DNA of 64,000 bases from Planctomycetota bacterium (lineage in GTDB: Bacteria; Planctomycetota; UBA1135; GCA-002686595): assembly GCA_002720975.1 (NCBI GenBank), contig PBIX01000085.1, positions 1 to 64,000 on the forward strand. Reading direction: 5' to 3'. A program made the translations under genes and the position numbers. The notes beneath the pieces are model-generated. The model did no database searches. It had not been told where the DNA came from and worked only from the letters and a program-made list of their open reading frames with translations. Below, piece after piece: positions 25,068-32,140 of this stretch. The number at the start of each line of letters is the position of its first letter. Position 1 is the first letter of the stretch.

Positions 25068-26651
25068 ATGAGTGATCATTGGAAGGTACTTGTGTGGATG
25101 GTGGCCGGCGTCCTGGTGGGTCTTGTCATGCAGTGGACCCTTCCCGCGCCCGCCTGGGCGGGTGCTGAATTCGCCGCCCATCCGGGCGGCGTGCAGGTCC
25201 GGGCCGTGACCGGTGGGGGGCCCGCAGCCAGGGCGGGAATGGCTGTCGGCGATGTGTACCGCGCGGTGGCCCTCGGGCGTGGGGGCTCCGAGGAGGAGGT
25301 CGTCACCTTCGCCTCGCTGGAGAACGCTGCACAGACTCCGGCCAGCGTCCTCGAGCGCAGCTCGAACGGTGAGGTGATCTGGTTCCTGCCCGCTCTCGTG
25401 GCTGGCGAGAGCGAACCTGAAGGGGAGCTGCGATTCAAGGGCGGGAAGGCTCTGGCTCTGAGCATGAATCCCGACTGCGCGCGCGCGACCTGGCTTGCAC
25501 CTTTCAAGTTCGCCGCGGACATCTTTCTCGCCCTGCTCAAGATGCTCATCGTCCCCCTGGTGCTCTCCTCGATCGTGGCTGGCGTGGCTGGCGTGGGCAC
25601 CATGAAAGACCTGAAGCGCTTGGGGGGTAAGACCTTCGCGTACTACCTGGCGACCAGCCTGCTGGCGATCCTCGTGGGCCAGTTCCTGGTGAACACCATC
25701 CGGCCCGGAGATGGGGCGGCCTTGGGTCTGTCGGCTCTGACCGAGGCCGGGATGGGGACCGACGACAGCTTCGTGGAGGTGATCAAGCGGGCCATCCCGA
25801 CCAACATCTTCTCGGCATTGCAGAGCAACGGCGCCATGCTCTCGATCATCTTCTTCGCGCTGCTCCTCGGCTACTTCATCACACAGACCGCTGAGCCCCA
25901 CGGCTCGCGTATCCGGGAGCTCTTCGAGAGTTTCTTCGAGGTGATGATGAAGATGGCGGAGGGCGTCCTGAAGCTGCTGCCCTACGGTGTCTTCGCGTTG
26001 CTGGTCAAGGTCACGGCGGCGACGGGCTTTGCGCCCTTCAAGGCGCTCCTGCTCTACATGTTCACCGTTGCACTGGCCCTGTTGATACATTCGGCCCTGA
26101 CCCTGCCCATGCTCCTGAAGTTCGTGGGCAAGATGCACCCCGGGTTGTGGTTCAAGGCCATGTCTCCGGCCATCATGACGGCCTTCAGCACGAGCTCGTC
26201 GAGCATGACGCTGCCGGTGACCATGCGTACGGTCGAGCAGCGAGGGCGCGTCAGCAACAAGGTGACTTCGTTCACCCTGCCCCTGGGCGCGACCATCAAC
26301 ATGGACGGAACGGCGCTGTACGAGTGCATCGGGGTGATCTTCCTCTCCCAGTACTACGCATCGATCAGTGAATTCACGCTGACCTTTGGCGATCAGGCCT
26401 TCATCGTGCTTCTGGCCCTCCTGGCCAGCGTGGGCGCGGCAGGGATTCCCTCCGCGGGACTGGTCATGATGCTCACCATCCTCTCGGCCCTGGGCCTGCC
26501 CATTGAGGGGGCAGCCCTGTTGCTGGCGGTCGATCGCCCGCTGGACATGCTGCGCACCTGCGTCAACGTCTGGTCGGATTCCTGCGGAGCGGCCATCATC
26601 TCCCGCACGGAAGGGGAAACCGGGCCCTTGGAGCCCATCACCTCCGGGTAG
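25068..26651 (+). CDS. Dicarboxylate/amino acid:cation symporter (DAACS) with a PDZ-like insert
   Basis: 527 aa, about 100 longer than typical family members. Helix 1 (residues 5-30) is followed by a 110-residue extracytoplasmic insert in which GVQVRAVTGGGPAARAGMAV-G-D-V-Y-R-A-V looks like a PDZ domain (about residues 38-95). The transporter resumes at LAPFKFAADIFLALLKMLIVPLVLSSIV. Substrate/Na+ motifs are intact: the Ser-rich loop TAFSTSSSSMTLPVTM, the TINMDGTALYECIGVIF motif, the hairpin GAAGIPSAG and the conserved Asp/Arg-bearing helix VDRPLDMLRTCVNVWSDS. Takes up glutamate, aspartate or C4-dicarboxylates with Na+ or H+. Stands alone as a single-gene unit after the rhodanese. Confidence 0.92.
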   Translation: MSDHWKVLVWMVAGVLVGLVMQWTLPAPAWAGAEFAAHPGGVQVRAVTGGGPAARAGMAVGDVYRAVALGRGGSEEEVVTFASLENAAQTPASVLERSSNGEVIWFLPALVAGESEPEGELRFKGGKALALSMNPDCARATWLAPFKFAADIFLALLKMLIVPLVLSSIVAGVAGVGTMKDLKRLGGKTFAYYLATSLLAILVGQFLVNTIRPGDGAALGLSALTEAGMGTDDSFVEVIKRAIPTNIFSALQSNGAMLSIIFFALLLGYFITQTAEPHGSRIRELFESFFEVMMKMAEGVLKLLPYGVFALLVKVTAATGFAPFKALLLYMFTVALALLIHSALTLPMLLKFVGKMHPGLWFKAMSPAIMTAFSTSSSSMTLPVTMRTVEQRGRVSNKVTSFTLPLGATINMDGTALYECIGVIFLSQYYASISEFTLTFGDQAFIVLLALLASVGAAGIPSAGLVMMLTILSALGLPIEGAALLLAVDRPLDMLRTCVNVWSDSCGAAIISRTEGETGPLEPITSG

Positions 26652-26722
26652 CGTGGCGGCTTGGCTCGGTGCCGAGTAGAATCCCCACCCTGGCCCCTCC
26701 CCAATGACCCTCAGAGGCCCGC

Positions 26723-27694
26723 GTGGCCCCGACCACACCCATGACCCAAGGTACCCTGACCGAAAGAATCACCCGTTCCCTGGCCTACATGCTTCGGCAT
26801 CGTCCCGAGGAATTCGATCTGGACCTGGACGGCCGTGGGGCTGGAGATCTGGGCGAGGTCGTCAATGCCCTGTGTGATCGTCTGGGTGAGGATATCGAGG
26901 AGTCGAACGTTCACGAGGCCCTCGACGCCGGAGGACGCAGCCGCTACGCCATCGAGGACGGGCGCATTCGCGCCCTCTATGGACACTCCTTCCCTGTAGA
27001 CCCTGGCGAGAGCACCGAACCGCCCGAGTTCTTGTATGTGGGTGTCGGTAGTCGGGACGCACGTCGTGCCGAAGAGGATGGACTTCGCGGCGGTCGTCGC
27101 GCGTTCTTGCACCTGGCGCTTACCTACGAAGAAGCGCAGGAAATGGGCCGGCGCGCAGCACCCCAATACGCCGTCATCAAGGTTCACGCGGCCAAGGCGG
27201 TGGAGGGCGGTTCCAAGTTCTACGACCGGGAGGCCTTGTTCCTGGCAGAGGACATCGGCGTGGACTTCATCGAGGTGGGCGAGATCCATGAGGACGGCAT
27301 CCGCCGCGAGGGACGCGGACGCGGGCCCCGCCGTGGCGGTTCTGGACGCGGTGATCGTGGACCGAGGCAGCGAGGCGGCGGAACACGCGTTGGTGGGGGA
27401 GGGAATCGTTCTGAGCGGGCGGAACAGGCGGTCGAGCCAGAAGAAGAGCAGCCAAGAGAAGAGCAGCCAAGAGAAGAGCAGCCAAGAGAAGAGCAGGCTG
27501 TGGAGGAAGCTCCCCCGGCCCCTGCTTCTGCCTCGGGCTTTGGAACGGGCATGGAAAGCCCGGAACCGGAACCGGAACCGGAACCGGAACCGGAGCCGGA
27601 GCCGGAGCCCGAGCCGGAGCCCGAGCCGGAGCCCGAGCCAGCGAGCGATGAGTCTTCCGACAGTGGAGCCGGTTTCGGGGCGGGCATCCTCTAG
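26723..27694 (+). CDS. kptA: RNA 2'-phosphotransferase (Tpt1/KptA family) with long low-complexity tail
   Basis: 323 aa; KptA is normally about 180-200. Residues 12-195 are the enzyme: ITRSLAYMLRHRPEEFDLDL (catalytic Arg/His), the winged N-lobe, RIRALYGHSFPV, then the ADP-ribosylation-type fold with LYVGVGSRDARRAEEDGL and VIKVHAAKAVEGGSKFY. Tpt1 removes a 2'-phosphate from RNA using NAD+. Residues 196-323 are disordered: Arg/Gly-rich (RGG-like), then EEQPR repeats, then about 13 Pro-Glu pairs. GTG at 26723 has a weak AGAGG upstream; ATG at 26741 is an alternative. Acts in the cytoplasm; the bacterial substrate is generally unclear. Confidence 0.9.
   Translation: MAPTTPMTQGTLTERITRSLAYMLRHRPEEFDLDLDGRGAGDLGEVVNALCDRLGEDIEESNVHEALDAGGRSRYAIEDGRIRALYGHSFPVDPGESTEPPEFLYVGVGSRDARRAEEDGLRGGRRAFLHLALTYEEAQEMGRRAAPQYAVIKVHAAKAVEGGSKFYDREALFLAEDIGVDFIEVGEIHEDGIRREGRGRGPRRGGSGRGDRGPRQRGGGTRVGGGGNRSERAEQAVEPEEEQPREEQPREEQPREEQAVEEAPPAPASASGFGTGMESPEPEPEPEPEPEPEPEPEPEPEPEPEPASDESSDSGAGFGAGIL
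27443..27496 (+). repeat. Perfect 15-bp tandem repeat in the kptA tail
   Basis: GAAGAGCAGCCAAGA is repeated 3.6 times without mismatch, encoding EEQPR units. Perfect identity suggests recent slippage expansion. Confidence 0.9.
27560..27637 (+). repeat. Hexanucleotide repeat encoding about 13 Pro-Glu pairs
   Basis: CCGGAA units change to CCGGAG and then CCCGAG variants, always coding Pro-Glu. Periodicity is an exact 6 bp and keeps the frame. Confidence 0.9.
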
Positions 27695-27715
27695 GTCCTC
27701 TCCCTTTTCCTGCCC

Positions 27716-28657
27716 ATGAGTTCCCTGGCGGTCCTGGAGGATTTGCCCTCGGGTTACTTCGTGGAGGAGACTCCGCGCGGGATTCTGGCCGTCCATGCCG
27801 ACTCGGCCCGTGCCTTGCACGAGGCCGGCTACGGTCCGGACCAGGATGGCGACCTGGTGGCCTCCGAGCTTGCCGGCAGACGCCCGCTCTATCAATTCGG
27901 GCCGGCGGCCCCGCCGGAGGCACAGAACTTCCTCATACGTCGTTTCAGCCATGGAGGGCTTCTGCGTTGGCTCACAGGCGACCGTTTCCTGAGAGCGGAC
28001 CGCCCTTTCCGTGAGTTGATTCTCTCGGACGCCCTCCTGCGCATGGGGATCCAGACGCCGCGGGTCGTGGCGGCCAGGGCCATCAGGGATCGCGGTGGCT
28101 GGCAACTGGATGTGATGACACGCCGGGTGGAGGATAGTGTTGATCTGGGTTGGGTCCTGGGTGCCATGCGCCGCGGAGAGCTTGCCGTGCCTGCGCGGCA
28201 CAGGATGATGGAGCGGCTGGGGTCCTTGGTGCGCGAGCTGCACCTGCACGGTTGCCCCCACGCAGACCTCCAGCCCGGGAACATCCTCGTCAACCTGAGC
28301 GCGTTGGAGGACGAGCCTCCCTCCTATTGGATCATCGACCTGGACCGTTCATCCCGGAGGTCCGAGCTGAGTGAAGGTGAACGTCAGACCAATCTGGCGC
28401 GCCTCTATCGCCACGTGGCGAGGCGCGATGAGCAGCACGGACCATCGCTGTCCCGGTCCGATGCGGCGCGCTTCTTCCGGGGCTACGATCCCGACGGTGA
28501 GTCGTGGCGTAAAGACTGGCGGGCTGTTCGCGAGCGCCATGTCACCGCACTCTCCTGGCACCGGATGGGCTGGCTATTGGAGAGGGTATTTGGCGGGCGC
28601 CGCCCCGACCCGCGTAGTACGGGAACGGTGGAGGCGCCTGCTCCCGAAACGCGCTAG
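27716..28657 (+). CDS. Kdo kinase / WaaP-like lipopolysaccharide kinase
   Basis: 313 aa. The kinase-like core has H182-A-D184-L-x-P-G-N189 (catalytic loop of the KdkA/WaaP group) and WIIDLDRS (the DxD metal site, DLD 208-210). The N-terminal half contains FLIRRFSHGGLLRWLTGD, resembling Kdo kinases, where the RFxHGGxxR stretch is typical. These cytoplasmic-face enzymes phosphorylate Kdo or heptose in the LPS core, which fits a Gram-negative type envelope. Its stop overlaps the convergent membrane-protein gene in CTAG. Confidence 0.85.
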   Translation: MSSLAVLEDLPSGYFVEETPRGILAVHADSARALHEAGYGPDQDGDLVASELAGRRPLYQFGPAAPPEAQNFLIRRFSHGGLLRWLTGDRFLRADRPFRELILSDALLRMGIQTPRVVAARAIRDRGGWQLDVMTRRVEDSVDLGWVLGAMRRGELAVPARHRMMERLGSLVRELHLHGCPHADLQPGNILVNLSALEDEPPSYWIIDLDRSSRRSELSEGERQTNLARLYRHVARRDEQHGPSLSRSDAARFFRGYDPDGESWRKDWRAVRERHVTALSWHRMGWLLERVFGGRRPDPRSTGTVEAPAPETR

Positions 28658-29067
28658 GTACGCGTGAGTTGGTGGATGGCGTAGAACGGCAGCCAGATGA
28701 GGGAGGAGACCAGGTGCGACACGAGCCAGATCTGGCGCCACGCGGGATCGCCGCTGATCTGTAGCAGGTATCCTGAGAGCACCATTGGTGCGAACAGGGC
28801 CGCCAAGATCAGGCCTGTCCGCCGCCGGGGCCTTGTACCTGAGTGCCACTTGGCCCAGATGTGGTCGCGGAATACCAAGCCAAAGGCCACCAGCAGCAGG
28901 GGCACCAGCAGGATGTGCAGGCCCTTCCATAGCGGCTCGGTGGGATGGTTGACCAGGGCGAACTCGTCAATGGGTTCCACAAAGTAGCGCAGCCACCCGT
29001 AGATCAGGCCCGTAATGCCTGCTGTGGCCGTGGCCAAGTGGGTGAAGCGGGCCTCAGCACGACTCAT
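28654..29067 (-). CDS. Four-helix membrane protein, heme-b-like, last gene of the flavinylation operon
   Basis: 137 aa with four predicted membrane segments: LATATAGITGLIYGWLRYF, LHILLVPLLLVAFGLVF, LILAALFAPMVLSGYLL and WLVSHLVSSLIWLPFYAIH. Histidines within or at the ends of helices 2 and 4 (GLHILL, SHLVSS, AIHQL) could bind heme b, as in small cytochrome b-like/DUF4405-type proteins that partner FMN-binding proteins. Starts within the stop of the FMN-binding gene (ATGA overlap). It could pass electrons from the quinone pool to the flavin protein. Heme binding is inference. Confidence 0.7.
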   Translation of the reverse strand: MSRAEARFTHLATATAGITGLIYGWLRYFVEPIDEFALVNHPTEPLWKGLHILLVPLLLVAFGLVFRDHIWAKWHSGTRPRRRTGLILAALFAPMVLSGYLLQISGDPAWRQIWLVSHLVSSLIWLPFYAIHQLTRT

Positions 29068-29741
29068 GAGGTGCCGCCGGGTTTGGCTTTGAGCTTCGTT
29101 TCAGTGGGATTTTTTCTTGCGGGTGGGGTGGTCAGGACCAAGTGGGTTGCCAGCATGCGCCGCACGGATTGAAGGGTTGCTCGTGCGGTCAATGTTGCAC
29201 CAGTCACGCCTTTGATGTCGTGCTTGAGGGACAGAGCATCATTCAGTGTTTTGCCCAGGAACTGCCCATACCAACGGAGATTAGGGATGTACTCCCGCGG
29301 CTCCGCAAAGGCCAATAATTCCACCCGCTTGATTTTGCACTCAGGCCCAACAACGACCATCAGAACTTGGCGCATTGTACGTACACGATTCACGTCGAAG
29401 TACGCTGTCCCAACCAATGTCCCCTTCTTGAATGCCCTGTAAGCGTAAGTGGTACGCGTGGCTGGCGGGTAACCAGATAACTTTTCAACACGCTTGCTCA
29501 TTGCGTCTGTCAGCGGGACAACGGTGCGTTTGATTTCACAGTCTTCAAACGCCAGCTTGAGCGCCTCATCCTTGGTCAGAAAGGTATTCTCCTCAGCGAA
29601 GGCGGATGGTGAAAGGGACAAGATGAAGCCCAGGGCAGCAAGGGAAATGACCAAGCGCCGTAACGCCCAGATTTGCTGCCCTAGACTCCATCTAGGAGTG
29701 GGACCCAAGTCCCACGGCAAGTTTTTTGCCTTAGAAGGCAT
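29064..29741 (-). CDS. Exported FMN-binding domain protein, predicted ApbE flavinylation substrate
   Basis: 225 aa. A long basic leader and hydrophobic stretch (LVISLAALGFILSLSPSAFA) form the signal peptide, cleaved near residue 49. The C-terminal half is an FMN_bind domain with D-I-K-G-V-T-G-A-T183-L-T, the site at which ApbE attaches FMN by a phosphoester bond to Thr (T183 by analogy). The N-terminal part (LTKDEALKLAFEDCEI) resembles the pre-domain of FMN-binding proteins. Start ATG overlaps the upstream porin end by 11 bases; a TTG further in would shorten the leader. Neighbours apbE and a heme-b-like membrane protein support a redox role in the periplasm. Confidence 0.88.
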   Translation of the reverse strand: MPSKAKNLPWDLGPTPRWSLGQQIWALRRLVISLAALGFILSLSPSAFAEENTFLTKDEALKLAFEDCEIKRTVVPLTDAMSKRVEKLSGYPPATRTTYAYRAFKKGTLVGTAYFDVNRVRTMRQVLMVVVGPECKIKRVELLAFAEPREYIPNLRWYGQFLGKTLNDALSLKHDIKGVTGATLTARATLQSVRRMLATHLVLTTPPARKNPTETKLKAKPGGTS

Positions 29742-30921
29742 ACCCTACGAGAAACGTTGTCACGTCTGATTGGGTGCCATCTTGGTAGCTGCTTCGATCA
29801 AGCTTGAACACTACTTGCGATGTGGGTTGGTAGTGCAAGCCGTAAGTCATCACATGATCTTTGAAACCGGGAAAATAATTATCTTCACTGTCGAAACGGC
29901 CGGAGCTGACGTCTGTGTCAATGGTCTCCCATCGTACAAATGGGTACAGCGCTTCGTCCTCTCGATCAGCGAACAGGTCATAACCGGCTTCGACGTAGCT
30001 GCCGCCCAGGCTCATGTTGCCTCCAGCAGACGGTGCGCGGTCGGTCACTTTGGCGTCGGCGATCAGGGCGCGCCCCCAGAATGGGCCTGATCGGTAGTCG
30101 GCGTGGATTTCAGTGATTGAAGTATTCATGTCCCCATCTGCACCTCCTTGGCCCGCCGCTCCTTCGTAGGAGGAGAGACCAAGTCGGAGGCCAGGCATGC
30201 CAGTCCACTCAATCGATCCGACTACCGCAAAATCTTCAGCTGCGGCCTTGGCACCTTTTTGGCGTCCAGAGCGTAGGCCTTTGGTGCCTCCGTATCCTGA
30301 GCCGTCCATGCCATTGATTGCGTACACCTTGTAGTTCAGGTCACCACTGCTGCCGAATATACCCAAGCCGTTTTCACGCCACGTGCTAGGTATGACATAG
30401 CTTTCGGTCAGCGACCGCGTAGAGGTCAGAAACGTGGTCGGTTCGTGCATTTCGTTGACCAACCCCATGGGTGTCAGCATGAGCCCGACCCGCATATTGA
30501 GTCCTTCACTGTGCAGGTGGTCCAGGTAGGCGAACTCGAGGAAAACCTCATTCACGTGCTCGATTTCAATTTCGGTGTTCAGAATCCAGTTGTCATTGAA
30601 CTTGTTGCCGAAATAGAGGACTCCGCGATGGAAGTCAAATTCGTCCGTGCCGGAATCGAAGTTACGGTAGCGGCCTTCGCCGTAACCGCCAATCGACAAC
30701 CCGGACTTTGAGTTGTAGACCTTTGACGCGGCTGGACCGAGGCCATAGGCGCTTTCACCAAGGGCCGGCATCACGTCGACCAAGAGAGCGTTTTCAAGAT
30801 CCGAGGCGAGGGCTTCGATTTCGGCTTGTAGGTCGCTAAGGCTCTTGGGATCTTGTGCTGAAGCCGTGGTACAGATAGATGCGGCCAGACTTGCGAAGAA
30901 AAAATGCTGTGCGTTAAACAT
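29731..30921 (-). CDS. Outer-membrane beta-barrel (porin-like) protein
   Basis: 396 aa with a signal peptide ending TASAQ. A short coiled segment (SLSDLQAEIEALASDLENAL) precedes a barrel of alternating hydrophobic strands: GGYGEGRYRNF, FHRGVLYFGNKFNDNWILNT, LNMRVGLMLTPMGLVNEMHE and the C-terminal strand VTTFLVGYAF ending in Phe, the usual barrel-assembly signal. The PMGLVNEMHEPTTF motif is common in a group of bacterial porin-like proteins. Codon use is A/T-richer than neighbours. Lies 6 bases after apbE and overlaps the FMN-binding gene, so it belongs to the same operon and may let a redox substrate or electron acceptor into the periplasm. Confidence 0.85.
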   Translation of the reverse strand: MFNAQHFFFASLAASICTTASAQDPKSLSDLQAEIEALASDLENALLVDVMPALGESAYGLGPAASKVYNSKSGLSIGGYGEGRYRNFDSGTDEFDFHRGVLYFGNKFNDNWILNTEIEIEHVNEVFLEFAYLDHLHSEGLNMRVGLMLTPMGLVNEMHEPTTFLTSTRSLTESYVIPSTWRENGLGIFGSSGDLNYKVYAINGMDGSGYGGTKGLRSGRQKGAKAAAEDFAVVGSIEWTGMPGLRLGLSSYEGAAGQGGADGDMNTSITEIHADYRSGPFWGRALIADAKVTDRAPSAGGNMSLGGSYVEAGYDLFADREDEALYPFVRWETIDTDVSSGRFDSEDNYFPGFKDHVMTYGLHYQPTSQVVFKLDRSSYQDGTQSDVTTFLVGYAF

Positions 30922-30927
30922 GCGGTA

Positions 30928-32064
30928 CTAGTGCGTTGGGGCAGTGAAAACGGGGAAGGTGATTTGAAGGCTTTGAATACAGGATTTCAGACGGCCTTTT
31001 AGACCGGGGCTGGCCAGGGCCACTAATCCGTTCGGGGTGACCAGCAGGGCTATCGCATCGATGCCTTCTTGGCTGGAACACCACTCGACGGCCTTCTCGG
31101 GTCCCATGACGTACAGGCCGGTAGAGAGGGCGTCGGCGGCCAAGGCGGTGGGGGCAAGTACGGTGAGGCTGCCGAAGTCGCGCGTCGGTCGGCCGGTGGT
31201 TGGATCGAGCAGGTGACCGAGAGGCTGCCCCTGCACCACGATGCCACGCTCCGAGTTGCCCGAGGTGGCGACCGAGCCGCTGGTCATCGTGAGATGCAGC
31301 ACAGACTGGCCGCGGTGGGTGGGATGGGCCACGGCGAAGCGGGTGGGGGCGGGGGCGTGCGAGGTGGAAGCGCTGGCGATCAGCCACTGGCCTCCCAGGT
31401 CCAAGCGCACCGCCGTCATGGAGGTTTCCTGGAGGGCGGCCAGGGCCGCGTCGAGGCCCGCCCCCTTGCCAAAGCCTCCCTCTTCCAGGAGCAGGCCGGG
31501 TGAGGTCCGTATGGCGAGGGTCCCCTGAAGCTTGAACCCCGCCGGGGACGAGTGGGCCAAGGCTGCTTGTAGCTCAGGCCCGGTGGGCAGTCGGCCTTCT
31601 CCGCGCAGATCCCAGGCGGCGACCAGGGAACCCACGGCCGGGTTGAAGCAGCCGCTGGTCTTCCGATTCCAGGCAAGCGCCTGGTTGAGCTCCTGGGCCA
31701 GGGGGGCACTGAGGGTCACCACCTGTCCCACGGGGGCGCGATTCAGCCGTGCCAGCTCCCCGTCGGGATTACCATCCCAGGTGCTGAGACGTCGCTCACA
31801 GCTCTCTACGGCCCGCAGAGCCACCTCGCTGGCGCGCAGAGCCTGTGCCCGGGTGGGGGCCGCGATCTCGATGCGAAAGCCAGTACCCATCGCACTGCAG
31901 CGGCGCTCAATCCAGTGGTCTTGATCTTGGCCCTCCGGCGAGACGACCGACAAGGGGGCAGCAGATCCAGTGCAAACGGCTGTCTGCAGAAGGAGGATGC
32001 AGTAGGAAAGGGGAGACACTTGGAGGCGGTGGAGAGGGGAATTGAAGCCTGGGGGGAAGGACAC
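30928..32064 (-). CDS. apbE: FAD:protein FMN transferase
   Basis: 378 aa with an N-terminal export signal. ApbE signatures are SAMGTGFRIEIAA, CERRLSTWDGNPDGELARLN, the central EEGGFGKGAGLDAAL, LDLGGQWLIAS, then GHLLDPTTGRPTRDF and APTALAADALSTGLYVMG (metal-binding Asp/Thr region). It moves FMN from FAD onto Thr of target proteins, here almost certainly the FMN-binding protein two genes downstream. First gene of a four-gene minus-strand operon (apbE, barrel, FMN-binding, membrane). Confidence 0.93.
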   Translation of the reverse strand: MSFPPGFNSPLHRLQVSPLSYCILLLQTAVCTGSAAPLSVVSPEGQDQDHWIERRCSAMGTGFRIEIAAPTRAQALRASEVALRAVESCERRLSTWDGNPDGELARLNRAPVGQVVTLSAPLAQELNQALAWNRKTSGCFNPAVGSLVAAWDLRGEGRLPTGPELQAALAHSSPAGFKLQGTLAIRTSPGLLLEEGGFGKGAGLDAALAALQETSMTAVRLDLGGQWLIASASTSHAPAPTRFAVAHPTHRGQSVLHLTMTSGSVATSGNSERGIVVQGQPLGHLLDPTTGRPTRDFGSLTVLAPTALAADALSTGLYVMGPEKAVEWCSSQEGIDAIALLVTPNGLVALASPGLKGRLKSCIQSLQITFPVFTAPTH

Positions 32065-32140
32065 TATTGCGAGTGGGTCTCATTAGCAATAGGAGGCTCG
32101 AGAATATTTGGGCCCGCTCGCTGGCCGAAGCGGGGCATGC

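Noticed and set aside
24582-26738. 718-codon minus-strand frame opposite the rhodanese and symporter
   Set aside because: Gln/His/Arg/Gly-rich, no motif, covers two clear plus-strand genes; a shadow frame.
26711-28261. 516-codon minus-strand frame opposite kptA with repeated LFSWLLFSWLL
   Set aside because: The hydrophobic repeats are the reverse reading of the EEQPR-coding repeat; no start or domain support.
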